64,000 nt of DNA, taken from positions 434,001-498,000 of the forward strand of contig CBDETI010000024.1 in the NCBI GenBank assembly GCA_965242775.1, read 5' to 3'. Under the pieces are notes generated by a model. It did no database searches, was not told the origin of the DNA, and saw only the letters and a list, made by a program, of their open reading frames with translations. The position numbers and the translations under genes are program-made. This document shows positions 8,996 to 18,490 of the stretch, piece by piece (positions within the stretch are counted from its first letter, which is position 1; each line of letters starts with the position of its first letter). The DNA comes from JAWPMT01 sp965242775 (GTDB lineage: Bacteria > Bacteroidota > Bacteroidia > Cytophagales > Cyclobacteriaceae).

Positions 8996-10219
8996 TCAGA
9001 TCCTCCGTTTCAGACGAAATCTTTTGGTAACATATTCCTCGTCACGCCAAAGTACAACTCGGATCCGTGAGCCGTTTTTACGCCGAAGTATGCCGTTGAT
9101 CTCCGAGAGCTTGGAGGTAGTTAGATCTTCCCCATTGATAAAGAGAATATTGTCTCCTTCTCTGATTCCAGCTTCGTCGGCTGGGGTTCCGGGTTCAACA
9201 CTTTTGGCAACTAGCGTGTCGAGAGATTTTCTGGAGGCCGTAAGGGTGAGGCCACTCATGTCAAATTCAAACGGATCTCGATGGACCTTGCTCTTTCGGA
9301 GGAAGAGCTTTTTTCTTGAGTAGTCGAAGATGGGGTTGAATCTCCTCAACATCTCTCCGCCGAGCGTGCCATGCCTTGAACCTCTTTTGATTGCCTCGCT
9401 ATACACGCCAGGTTCCGGAATGGAAACCAGTACGTCATCGAACTTGAAGTTACCCATTGAGTATCGACCGACACGCCCGACAAATCCGGGTATTTCGCCG
9501 CCAATACCTTGTCCAAGATGTGCCTCCAGGGTTTCGGACGGCATGTGCAGGTCGTCAGTATTGTGCACGTCCAACAACAACGGATGACTGGCTCCGGTAT
9601 CCACCATCAGCTTCACCAGATTGGAGGTTCCGCCTTGCTTAATAAAACCCTCGACAAATGGCTTGGTGTCGTCCATGATCAACTCTGTGTAGGCTCTCTT
9701 TCGGGGTTTGTAATATTTCGGGTCGTGCAGCACCAGCTTACGTGTGTCGTAGTTGATTTCTACCACAAAACGCTGAAATAAATCATATCCAACTATGCCG
9801 TAGATTTCGTCCCCGAGGTTTTCCCTCAGCCTCAGGTAGTCTTCCTTGAGCACCAGCATGGACATTTTACGTCCCAGAATCCCACCTGGCAAATTCAATG
9901 AGACATTGGTAGCAACGAATGCTTCTACCGAGTCCACAATACCTGGTCCGGTGATATTGAGCGTGCGTACATAACTCAACCCCACCAGGTCCCCAAATGC
10001 TTTCTCTGTGAGAATAGTCGCCTCAGATCCAGTGTCGACAATAAACTTGACAACCAGAAATTTGTTGATCGTCACTGGCACCACGACCAGGTTATTGAAC
10101 AGCTCAAATTCGATTGTGACTTTTTTTTCCCCCGGAGGCAGTGTAAATCCAATGGTTTGCTGGGATGTCGCTTGTTGGATAAATACAAGAAAGAAAAAAC
10201 AGAATAAGATGTTTCTCAT
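8996..10219 (-). CDS. Secreted aspartyl protease-like protein with C-terminal PDZ domain
   Basis: A 407-residue protein with a signal peptide (hydrophobic stretch ending ATSQ). Two retropepsin-type active-site motifs are present, VDTGSEATIL near residue 66 and VDTGASHPLL near residue 207, so one chain appears to hold both halves of a pepsin-like dimer. A PDZ domain (about residues 320-407, with GTPADEAGIREGD) follows. It probably acts in the periplasm or at the cell surface; the substrate is unknown. It lies 34 bases upstream of the GT39 gene on the same strand and is probably co-transcribed with it. Confidence 0.8.
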   Translation of the reverse strand: MRNILFCFFFLVFIQQATSQQTIGFTLPPGEKKVTIEFELFNNLVVVPVTINKFLVVKFIVDTGSEATILTEKAFGDLVGLSYVRTLNITGPGIVDSVEAFVATNVSLNLPGGILGRKMSMLVLKEDYLRLRENLGDEIYGIVGYDLFQRFVVEINYDTRKLVLHDPKYYKPRKRAYTELIMDDTKPFVEGFIKQGGTSNLVKLMVDTGASHPLLLDVHNTDDLHMPSETLEAHLGQGIGGEIPGFVGRVGRYSMGNFKFDDVLVSIPEPGVYSEAIKRGSRHGTLGGEMLRRFNPIFDYSRKKLFLRKSKVHRDPFEFDMSGLTLTASRKSLDTLVAKSVEPGTPADEAGIREGDNILFINGEDLTTSKLSEINGILRRKNGSRIRVVLWRDEEYVTKRFRLKRRI

Positions 10220-10312
10220 CCAGTAGGGTACCGCTAGTTATTCAAAAACAGTTTTGAAATTAACAAAAGAAGCAATTCATTCCCCTAGAATGCAATTGAC
10301 CGTTAATATAAA

Positions 10313-13237
10313 TCAGTCAAACAGCTTGGAAATGTCCTCTTTTGTCAGGCTTTTCACAAAGCTTTCTTCAATAGTGATAAGGTCCTGGGCTAGTTTCAAC
10401 TTGGAATTCTGCAATATCAGGATCTTCTCTTCTACCGTATCTCTAGCTATGAACTTATAAGTGAAAACTTTGTTTTTCTGCCCGATCCGGTGGGCCCGAT
10501 CAATGGCCTGCGCCTCAATCGCGGGATTCCACCAGGGATCTAATAGAAAAACGTAATCGGCCTTAGTTAGATTCAATCCCAGGCCACCCGCCTTTAAGGA
10601 AATGAGAAATACTTTGATATCGTTGTTCTCCTGAAATTTCAGGACTTCCGACTTTCGATCCTTCACGGCTCCATCGAGGTAAGCGTAAGGAATACCTTGA
10701 TCGTCGAGATGGCTGCTTACGATCTTCAGGTGTTTTACAAACTGACTAAATATCAAAATATTATGCTTGTTGCCAAGCGCAGATTCCACCATGTAAGAGA
10801 TGTCCTCGAATTTTCCGGAATCCCCCCCATAGTTTTCTTCCACCATTTTGGGGTGATTGGCTATCTGCCTCAACCTTGTAAGGCCCTGCAGTAATAAAAA
10901 CTGGGAACTTTTAAGTCCATCGGTTTCTATCAGGTCCAGAATTTTGTTGCGGTAGAGGTTTTTTTCTTTTTCGTAAAACTCACGCTGTGTTGCCGAGAGG
11001 TCACAGTATTTGATGTTGATCACTTTTTCGGGAAGATCGGTTGCCACCTGAGACTTTTCTCGCCGTAACACAAATGGCTTGATCAACGCATTAAGCTTTT
11101 TGGTGACACGTTCATCACCTTTCTTTTCTATAGGGAGTTGAAATGAATTTCTAAAATAGCCCTTGGATCCCAACAACCCCGGATTCACAAAGGAGAGCTG
11201 GGACCACAGATCCATGGTGCTGTTTTCTATGGGTGTGCCGGTGAGAATAAGCTTTCGACGGGATTTTAGCTCTCTGACTGCCTGAGAAATGATAGAATCC
11301 GGGTTTTTGATAGCCTGAGATTCATCCAGGATGATATAGTTGAAGTAAAATTCGCGGAGCACATCAACATCCAATCGCGTGATGCCATAACTGGTAATCA
11401 CAATGTCATACCGTGAAAAATTCTTGAAGTCTTTGTTTCGAGTGGTTCCGGTGTAGTTGAGGATCTTCAATTTGGGTGTAAATCGCTTCGCCTCCATTTC
11501 CCAATTGTAAATGAGCGAGGTGGGCATGACGAGCAACGAGGTAGTACCTTCATTTTCATTGCAGGTTTCTTGCAACAAGGCCAATGTTTGCACGGTTTTT
11601 CCCAAACCCATATCGTCGGCAAGGCATCCGCCGAAGGCATAATCGTTTAGAAACATAAGCCAGTTGAATCCTGCCTGCTGATAGGGTCTTAAGTTTCCTT
11701 TGAAGGCCTTGGGAGTCGGTCTGTTTTCAACTTTTTCAAATTGCAGGAGCCCTTGTAATTTTCTCGACATGGAAACAGCTGCTGCATTCTCCTCATTGAG
11801 CTGATGTACCAGTGCGAGGTGATGTTTGTCCAAGGTGAATTCCTCGCCTTGCCCTTGCGAAAACGCAAACAGATCTCCGTATTGCTCCACCCAATGGGCA
11901 GGAATGATGCCTATTTCCCCGTTGGGAAGTTTGATTTCATTTTTCCTCTGCAGAATCAGCTGCCTGATCGTTTTAAAAGGAATCTCATATTGACCAAAAC
12001 GCACGACAGCTTTGATATCAAACCAATCAATGCCTTCTTCTATTTTGATATCAATGGAGCTTTCACCCAGGAAATAGACGCGGCCGTTAGTTTGGTTTTG
12101 CCGAATTTCAAAATCAAACTCCTCCAGGATTTCCCGATGTGTGTTGAGCCAGGAAAAAGCCTTACTCTTTGGTAGTGTAATCCGCGAATTTTTAATGTGC
12201 AGGCCTGAGTCTGCCAATACCTTAAGCAGTCGTTTCTCCTGATGCAGGTCTCTTCTGATCCTATGGAAAGTATATGAGCCGTTGCTTTTCTCAAGGTACA
12301 CGCTTACTTCCTGCAAGTGATCTGCCTTGAATTGATATTGCCCATAAGAAATACCGAGCTCTACCAGTAGTTTTTGTTGACTTTCCTGTTCCTCCTCTGG
12401 CTTTTGGTCAAAAAGGCTGGCGTTGGAAATGGCCTGTTGGACCTCAGAAAATGTCAGAATAGGTTTGGGAAGGTAGTTTTCAGTCTTGATATCGAATCCT
12501 TTGGCGTAAACGTCAAAAGAAGCAACTAACGGACTCACAAATTTTTTGAAATAGGTGTCTTCGACATTCTGCGGGATCAAAATGAACTTTTTCTCCAGGA
12601 ATGGCTTGATTTTCCCCCCATTTATGGGCTTTTCGAAGGTAAAAAGCTGATTATTCACAACAATCCACCCGGGTTCATTACACACTACATAGCTCCCATT
12701 GTGTCGAAAATCTATCTTTTCACCCTTCAGTTTAATAGTAGGGAAGTAGTGTGTATTATCCTCGTTTTTCCTAAAATGGAATAAAATGGAGGCCTTATCG
12801 TCCAAAACTTCAATTTTGCGCCAGGCGGGTTCACCGTCGGTGCCCATTTCGTATAGACATTTACCGGAGAGTAACGGCATCACGTCACTCCTGCGGCGCT
12901 CCAGGTAGTTCTGAATTTCCTGCTGAAGTAAAGTATCCCCTACCTTCTTGTCGTATGTCTTTAGGAAAAACTGGTTCGTGTTGGTCTTTTTCTTGGTGAA
13001 GTGCTTGGCGATCTGATCCTGCTGCATGCTATCCATGATTTGGATCAAACGGTAGTCATTGTCATCTAAACCACTCTGAAACTCGGAAGCATTCTTCGAA
13101 GAGATGTTCTGATGAGAAAACGTTAGTTGATTCTTAGCATCTAACTGAATGACGAATGATTCGAAGATATAACCCAAGTACTCATGCTGGAACAGAGAGT
13201 AAATTAATTTAAACGGCTGTTCTGGGTCTACCTTCAT
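10313..13237 (-). CDS. SNF2-family DEAD/DEAH-box helicase
   Basis: A 974-residue Swi2/Snf2-type ATPase that would use ATP to translocate on double-stranded DNA. The C-terminal 500 residues hold the two RecA-like lobes: Walker A in DDMGLGKTVQTLALL, the Walker B variant DESQ, LTGTPIENS, and the arginine-finger motif DRAHRIGQ. The N-terminal half (about 480 residues) resembles the long, poorly conserved arm of Bacteroidota SNF2 proteins; I see no CxC zinc-binding SWIM motif in it. No methylase, nuclease or other defence gene sits nearby, so a stand-alone role in DNA repair or transcription recycling is more likely than a defence role. Confidence 0.88.
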   Translation of the reverse strand: MKVDPEQPFKLIYSLFQHEYLGYIFESFVIQLDAKNQLTFSHQNISSKNASEFQSGLDDNDYRLIQIMDSMQQDQIAKHFTKKKTNTNQFFLKTYDKKVGDTLLQQEIQNYLERRRSDVMPLLSGKCLYEMGTDGEPAWRKIEVLDDKASILFHFRKNEDNTHYFPTIKLKGEKIDFRHNGSYVVCNEPGWIVVNNQLFTFEKPINGGKIKPFLEKKFILIPQNVEDTYFKKFVSPLVASFDVYAKGFDIKTENYLPKPILTFSEVQQAISNASLFDQKPEEEQESQQKLLVELGISYGQYQFKADHLQEVSVYLEKSNGSYTFHRIRRDLHQEKRLLKVLADSGLHIKNSRITLPKSKAFSWLNTHREILEEFDFEIRQNQTNGRVYFLGESSIDIKIEEGIDWFDIKAVVRFGQYEIPFKTIRQLILQRKNEIKLPNGEIGIIPAHWVEQYGDLFAFSQGQGEEFTLDKHHLALVHQLNEENAAAVSMSRKLQGLLQFEKVENRPTPKAFKGNLRPYQQAGFNWLMFLNDYAFGGCLADDMGLGKTVQTLALLQETCNENEGTTSLLVMPTSLIYNWEMEAKRFTPKLKILNYTGTTRNKDFKNFSRYDIVITSYGITRLDVDVLREFYFNYIILDESQAIKNPDSIISQAVRELKSRRKLILTGTPIENSTMDLWSQLSFVNPGLLGSKGYFRNSFQLPIEKKGDERVTKKLNALIKPFVLRREKSQVATDLPEKVINIKYCDLSATQREFYEKEKNLYRNKILDLIETDGLKSSQFLLLQGLTRLRQIANHPKMVEENYGGDSGKFEDISYMVESALGNKHNILIFSQFVKHLKIVSSHLDDQGIPYAYLDGAVKDRKSEVLKFQENNDIKVFLISLKAGGLGLNLTKADYVFLLDPWWNPAIEAQAIDRAHRIGQKNKVFTYKFIARDTVEEKILILQNSKLKLAQDLITIEESFVKSLTKEDISKLFD

Positions 13238-13348
13238 GCAACACTGTAAAATGCAAGCTTCGAATGTATAAAAATCAGATTAAAAAAGAATTATCCTAGG
13301 GTAAAGGAAATGAAGCCAATTCGACCTCTTTTAAATAACTGAATGAAG

Positions 13349-14572
13349 CTAAAGCTCTCGTAATAAGAACTTTCTACTGGCTAATCTCGCGGGTTGGAAG
13401 GAAGCTAAAAAAGTTATCAACACAATGCACAGGCAGGTCAGGAAGACATCCATAGCCTCGATTTTTATTGGATATGCCTCCATGATGGCGGTTTGCATTC
13501 CCATTGAAATCAGTCCGAACTTTTGTTGCATGAAGCTTATCAGCAGTCCAAGCAACAGCCCGGTGAAAGATCCGGCGAAAGCTACCAGGGTCCCCTGAAA
13601 GAGAAAGATCCTTCTGATCAGATTCATGTCGGCTCCCAGCGCCTTCAGGATAGAAATGTCTTTCTCCTTGTCGATCGCCAACATCGTGAGGGCGAAATAG
13701 ATGTTGATAGAGGCGATAGCTATGATCACTGCAAATGTGAAGAACACAAAGAATTTTTCAAGTTTCAGTACCTTGTAAAGATCTTCGTGTATTTCGTCGT
13801 TGGTCTTTACTTCAAATGAAGGACCAAGTGTTGTTGAGAGTAGGGTACGTATTTCCTGAAGTTGCTTTGGATCCTGAACCTGGATTTCCAGCGCGGTTCG
13901 TTTATCACCGTATTGCAACAGGTCTCTTGCGAAATCCAGGGGCACAATCACATAGTTTTCGTCGTAATATTTTTCTATAGCAAAGATGCCTCCGGGCAGG
14001 ATGTGTTTGATGGTGGCGAGTTGATTTGGGTCAGTCACGCCGGGTCGAAGATTCCTCGGGTACCACACCTGGATTGTGTAGAATTCATTGTTTGGATTGA
14101 TCTGGAGGTCGTATTGAATACCCCTGCCGATCAGTGCATAATCAATATTATCCTCCGACAACTGGAGGTTGCCAAAAACCAGGTGATCGTCAAGCCGCTT
14201 TTGCTGAAGAAATTCTTCACTGACACCCTTCAGTCGCACTACTCGCTGTGAGTTTTTGTATTTGATCAGCACATTGTCCTCGATCGTCTCTGACATGCTA
14301 CTAATACCGGCTATCCCATTGATCTTTTCGATTGTGCTTGCATCCAGCACGAAAGATTTACCTTCTGCGGCGGTTATTTGAATCTGGGGATCAAAGGAGC
14401 CGTACAAGGAGCGCAGTAAACCTTCCAGGCCATTGAAAACTGAGAGCACGATGATCAATGCCATAGTCGCGGTACCTACCACCAGCATTGAAATAATGGA
14501 TATCACATTGATGAAATTCTTCTTTTTCTTAGAAAGAAAATATCGGCGCGCTATAAATAAGGAGAGTGTCAA
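13349..14572 (-). CDS. ABC transporter permease, FtsX/LolC-LolE type
   Basis: A 407-residue permease with the four-helix MacB/FtsX arrangement: one N-terminal helix after ARRYFLSKKKKNFIN, a large periplasmic domain, then three helices beginning near residue 270 with the IDKEKDISILKALGA coupling segment. This matches LolC/LolE, which extract lipoproteins from the inner membrane for transfer to the outer membrane. No ATPase gene adjoins it here. The start is read as TTG at 14572, which overlaps the rbfA stop as TTGA; no ATG lies before the conserved N-terminus. The family tie is strong; the exact cargo is inferred. Confidence 0.8.
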   Translation of the reverse strand: MTLSLFIARRYFLSKKKKNFINVISIISMLVVGTATMALIIVLSVFNGLEGLLRSLYGSFDPQIQITAAEGKSFVLDASTIEKINGIAGISSMSETIEDNVLIKYKNSQRVVRLKGVSEEFLQQKRLDDHLVFGNLQLSEDNIDYALIGRGIQYDLQINPNNEFYTIQVWYPRNLRPGVTDPNQLATIKHILPGGIFAIEKYYDENYVIVPLDFARDLLQYGDKRTALEIQVQDPKQLQEIRTLLSTTLGPSFEVKTNDEIHEDLYKVLKLEKFFVFFTFAVIIAIASINIYFALTMLAIDKEKDISILKALGADMNLIRRIFLFQGTLVAFAGSFTGLLLGLLISFMQQKFGLISMGMQTAIMEAYPIKIEAMDVFLTCLCIVLITFLASFQPARLASRKFLLREL

Positions 14573-14937
14573 TCGTCTTCGGGGGCTGGTGGAATATTGA
14601 GGCTATCGATCAGATTGTCCATTTTTAATGCTTGCTCTTGCGTGTTGTCGTGAAAAAAGGCGAGTTCCGGAATTTTTCTTATGCGTTTTCCGATTTTGTT
14701 CCCGAGCAATTTTCTTATTTCACTTTTGCGTTCTTCCATGCGGTCGAATACCTCCTCCGCCTGGCTTGATGGCAGTACGCTCATATAAATTTTGGCAAGA
14801 CTGAGATCGGGAGAAACAGTCACCTCTATCACAGTGACAAGGGCCGTTCCGAAAAAATGCCTCGGATCTTTTTGGAAAATTTCACTGAGGTCTTTTTGGA
14901 TTTGCCTTCCGTATTTGTTCTGCCTTTTACTATCCAT
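14569..14937 (-). CDS. rbfA: Ribosome-binding factor A
   Basis: About 122 residues. The sequence has the RbfA fold pattern: KYGRQIQKDLSEIF at the N-terminus, then VTVSPDLSLAKIYMSV and IRKIPELAFFHDNT near the C-terminus. RbfA binds the immature 30S subunit and helps processing of 16S rRNA. The ATG at 14937 is preferred over an upstream in-frame start because it gives the normal family length. The stop overlaps the permease start by four bases, so the two genes form one transcription unit. Confidence 0.88.
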   Translation of the reverse strand: MDSKRQNKYGRQIQKDLSEIFQKDPRHFFGTALVTVIEVTVSPDLSLAKIYMSVLPSSQAEEVFDRMEERKSEIRKLLGNKIGKRIRKIPELAFFHDNTQEQALKMDNLIDSLNIPPAPEDD

Positions 14938-15028
14938 TGTTGCAAAGGTCGCTATTAATTGGCTTATCACTTCAAATGGCACGTGGGGATTTCCGCCGGA
15001 GGGTCAATATGGTTAATTTCGGCGAACT

Positions 15029-16393
15029 GTGTTAAGATTATTTAAGTCCAACGATCCCTATTTATTGGTTGCCGTTTTTGGCATTCTTCTCCTCGTTCGG
15101 CTGGGGGGGTGGTTGCACGGACTTCCAATGACCGATTTTGAACTTAAGTGGCTCTTGGTAGGAGAGCGACTAGGCCAAGGATTTAAGATGTACAGTGAAG
15201 CTTATGATTACACGGCCCCACTTTCAGCATACACCTACAAGTTGTTTCATGTCATAGGAGGCCGGTCGCGCTTGTTGCTTCAGGTTATTGCCACCTTGTT
15301 GCTTTTCTTGCAAGCCAGCCAGTTCAACATCTTGCTTTTGAGAAATAATGCTTTCCCGGAAAACAACTATCTCCCTGCCTTTTTTTATGTTTTACTCGGC
15401 TCGACCTTTCCTGATGCCTATGTGCTTTCTCCAGCTCTTCTTAGCATGACCTTTGTCCTGTTGGCTTTGAATAATATCTTCCGTCGCATCGATAACGTGG
15501 TACGTGATGAGATTTTCCTCAATAGCGGCTTGTACCTGGGTATTTCGACCCTCTTTTACTTGCCCGCTGTAGTATTTTTCGTGTTTTTCCTCGCGTCATT
15601 GTTGCTTTTTAGTTCACCCGCACCAAGACGGATCCTGCTATTCTTCTATGGTTTGTTGATGCCTATTGTGATCTGTTTTGGTTATTTCTACTGGACCATG
15701 GATCAGTGGTACTTCCTTGACTCTTATTTTCGGGGAATCCTGAGTGATACTTCCGTCACCGTGGGCTTTCAGCGGTTCTGGCAGTATGCTTCACTACCAG
15801 CGGTATTATTTATGCTGTCTTTAGGTACAATTCTACTGAAAGGGAGGTACACCAACTATCAAAATAAGATACTGCGGGTTATGGTCCTGATGGTTCTGGC
15901 CGCTTGTCTTGTGGTGTTTGTGGATGTAGAGTTGGGGCCACATCAAATGATACTGTTTGTGCCTTCGTTAAGCTATTTAATGGCGCATTATATGCTGATA
16001 TTGAGGAGGAAAATATTTCGAGCCTTTTTACCTTATTTGGTTGTGGTGGTCCTTTTGGCCTTTCCATATTATTCCTACACACTAGATCCAAACCGAAAAG
16101 AATGGTCACAATCTCTGACCCAGGTAGCGTCCCTGATGTATTTGGGAGATACCCGACAGATTTACCTGGACCACACCCTTGCCTCGCCCTTTCTGGATAA
16201 AAAACTTTCTTCCCATTGGTTGGGGAAGCTGGACTACTATCAACCAGCTTCGAAAGTCCTGATCACCATTTCTGAATCCAATCCCGATATCATTATTGAT
16301 GACTGGGGGGCCGTGGACAAGATATTTCACCGCTTCCCTGAATTTGAAGCTAAATATTATCAGGAGGGCGATCGCTTTGTGAAACTTCCGTGA
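15029..16393 (+). CDS. DUF6427-like polytopic membrane protein
   Basis: A 454-residue protein with about ten to twelve hydrophobic segments and a hydrophilic C-terminal tail of roughly 90 residues. Its opening (LFKSNDPYLLVAVFGIL) and loop pattern resemble the Bacteroidota family I recall as DUF6427, whose function is unknown. The layout is reminiscent of GT39-like mannosyltransferases, but I see no convincing catalytic acidic pair. The start is GTG at 15029, since the nearest upstream ATG is out of frame and soon stops; a TAATTTCG sequence just before it is close to the -7 consensus. It is divergent from rbfA. Confidence 0.7.
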   Translation: MLRLFKSNDPYLLVAVFGILLLVRLGGWLHGLPMTDFELKWLLVGERLGQGFKMYSEAYDYTAPLSAYTYKLFHVIGGRSRLLLQVIATLLLFLQASQFNILLLRNNAFPENNYLPAFFYVLLGSTFPDAYVLSPALLSMTFVLLALNNIFRRIDNVVRDEIFLNSGLYLGISTLFYLPAVVFFVFFLASLLLFSSPAPRRILLFFYGLLMPIVICFGYFYWTMDQWYFLDSYFRGILSDTSVTVGFQRFWQYASLPAVLFMLSLGTILLKGRYTNYQNKILRVMVLMVLAACLVVFVDVELGPHQMILFVPSLSYLMAHYMLILRRKIFRAFLPYLVVVVLLAFPYYSYTLDPNRKEWSQSLTQVASLMYLGDTRQIYLDHTLASPFLDKKLSSHWLGKLDYYQPASKVLITISESNPDIIIDDWGAVDKIFHRFPEFEAKYYQEGDRFVKLP

Positions 16394-16585
16394 GCGATTC
16401 CATTGGATCACCTTGTTTGTTGTTGGGCCCGTGGGCGCCCTGACTTATGTGATTGCCTATTGGAAGAAATGGGAGCATGCAATCTGGACCTCATGAGTTG
16501 ACTTGCCAGACGGTTATGTCCTGCGGTCCTTTGGCTCCCCAGTCCGCGACCCAATGACCTGATAGGAACTCAGCCTTGTTTTCTC

Positions 16586-18397
16586 TCATGCTGCCTTCAA
16601 TTTTACAGTAAATAATGTTCCTTCCTGTGGTTTGCTTTCGACAGAAATCGAGCCGTCGTTTTGCTGAATAAACTCGTATACCAATGAAAGTCCGAGCCCA
16701 AGTCCCTTTTCTCCTTTGGTTCCAAAGGAGGTCTTTTCACTTTGAAACTTGAACAGACCGTCTAATTTCTCAGCCTGGATACCAACGCCTGTGTCTTTTA
16801 CATGAAAAATCAGGTATTCCTCGGCTTGCTCACACCACAACCATATTTTGCCATTCTCCGGTGTAAACTTCAGCGCATTGTTGACAAGATTTCTAAATAT
16901 TGTATAGGTCATGTTGCGGTCGGCGAGTATAGCCACCGCCTTTTTCTGGATGATCAATTCGATCTGTTTGGCTTTTGCCATCCCCGCAAAGGTTTCTTCC
17001 ATATCCTGCATGAGTTGCTCCACCGAAATGCGTTCGGCCACAACATCAAAATTGGTTTTTTCGCGCACTGCCCAAGTCAGCAGATTCTCCAGTAAGCTGG
17101 ACAGTTGATTGGAAGTCTTGTATACTTCATCTGCAATTTCCATCAGTGCATCCACCTGCTTTTGTGAGACAGCAATTCTGATCATGTGCGCTACACTCTT
17201 GAAGGAAGCCAGTGGGCCTCGCAGATCGTGAGAAACGATGGAAAACAGCTTGTCTTTCGACTGATTAAGTGCTTTCAATTCTTTGGTGAGATCGAGCTTG
17301 ATCTGATATTGCCGGTAGCCGAGAACAAACATCACCAAGATCAAAAAAAGTATGATGCCGGTGGAGATAAGCGCGATTTGCTGGTTCTTTCTTTTGGCCT
17401 CCGAAATATCCACTTCCGCCTGTTTCAGGCTGATTTCAAAATCTGCCCGCTGATTTGCCAATTTCTGGATGACCTCTTCATTGGCAATCGAATCGCGCAT
17501 GGCCAGGTAAGTAGACTGGAAGTCGTATGCCTTGGCCTTGTCTCCCCGGCTGGCGTGGAGGTCTGCCAGTGCTTTGCTGGCATTTTTCACTTGTTCCTTC
17601 AAGTCAAGGGCTTTAGCAAGAAGGTAGCCTTTGTGCAAATGAGTCCTGGCCTGCTCAATCTGTCCTTCCGCCACCAGGGCAATTCCTAGTTCAATAGAAA
17701 AATCGGAAACTCCATAGTCGTCGTTTTCTGCTTCCAGGATGGCTATAGCCTCCCAAAAACCGGCGACAGCTTTGGTCACTTCACCTAACTTTAGATTAGC
17801 GGAGGCGATGTTGCCGAGACAATGGCCAGTGCCCAAAGAAAAATCCATGGATTCAAAGATTTCTTTCGCCTCTTGATAATAGGCTATTGCGGAATCATAT
17901 CGCCCCATAGCCTTGAAGTTGCTTCCGGTGTTAAGTAATGTCGCAGCCAAATTATATTCATCATTTCCTTGCCTTAAAATAGCCACAGCCCTTTGATTGT
18001 ATAAGAGCGCCATCCCGGTATCACCGCTCTTTAAATGCGTATTGGACATTTCCATGTAGATGACATCCAGGTTAAAGTCACCATTCTTTCTTGATAAATC
18101 TGCGGCCTGCACCAGGTGTTGCAATGATTTTTCCAATTCACCCTTCAACCGGAAACCATAACCCATACCAATGAGCGCAGATACCACTTTGTCCTCATCC
18201 CTTACTTTTTGGGCCAAGGTCAGGGCTTCCGAGGCATAGTAAATAACCTTTGAGGGGCTGGCTTCCTCGTATATGGAATCCAGATACGCATATAACTGAA
18301 GTGTATCCTGAGAAACCAATTCTCGCTGCGAATGCGCGGCCAGCAAGCCAGGCAGCCAGACAAGAATAAATGCAGGAAGGAGCTTCCGAAAGTGCAT
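16586..18397 (-). CDS. TPR-containing sensor histidine kinase
   Basis: A 603-residue hybrid-type sensor. It has a signal peptide, about six tetratricopeptide repeats (roughly residues 50-290) that would lie in the periplasm, a transmembrane helix (about 338-358), a HisKA domain with the phospho-acceptor in FSIVSHDLRGPL, and an HATPase domain with the N box NALKFTPENG and the G boxes DTGVGI and GEKGLGLGLSL. No response-regulator gene is adjacent, so its partner is encoded elsewhere. The signal sensed through the repeats is unknown. About 190 bases downstream, before the convergent DUF6427-like gene, hold no clear gene. Confidence 0.85.
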   Translation of the reverse strand: MHFRKLLPAFILVWLPGLLAAHSQRELVSQDTLQLYAYLDSIYEEASPSKVIYYASEALTLAQKVRDEDKVVSALIGMGYGFRLKGELEKSLQHLVQAADLSRKNGDFNLDVIYMEMSNTHLKSGDTGMALLYNQRAVAILRQGNDEYNLAATLLNTGSNFKAMGRYDSAIAYYQEAKEIFESMDFSLGTGHCLGNIASANLKLGEVTKAVAGFWEAIAILEAENDDYGVSDFSIELGIALVAEGQIEQARTHLHKGYLLAKALDLKEQVKNASKALADLHASRGDKAKAYDFQSTYLAMRDSIANEEVIQKLANQRADFEISLKQAEVDISEAKRKNQQIALISTGIILFLILVMFVLGYRQYQIKLDLTKELKALNQSKDKLFSIVSHDLRGPLASFKSVAHMIRIAVSQKQVDALMEIADEVYKTSNQLSSLLENLLTWAVREKTNFDVVAERISVEQLMQDMEETFAGMAKAKQIELIIQKKAVAILADRNMTYTIFRNLVNNALKFTPENGKIWLWCEQAEEYLIFHVKDTGVGIQAEKLDGLFKFQSEKTSFGTKGEKGLGLGLSLVYEFIQQNDGSISVESKPQEGTLFTVKLKAA

Positions 18398-18490
18398 AGT
18401 AACAGCTGGACCTTTCTATAAAGCTACAGGTCTTTCGGCTTTTTTTAATAATGCGATTGTTGGGTTGAGGACACCAGAAAAGCTTTTTGC

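Noticed and set aside
10313..13237. SNF2 helicase as part of a defence system
   Set aside because: No methyltransferase, nuclease, phospholipase-D or other defence partner is adjacent; neighbours are an aspartyl protease and a LolC/E-like permease.
18425..18446. Hairpin AAAGC...GCTTT followed by a T run between the DUF481 and histidine kinase genes
   Set aside because: The stem is only five bases and faces the plus strand, where there is no gene; too weak to call a terminator.
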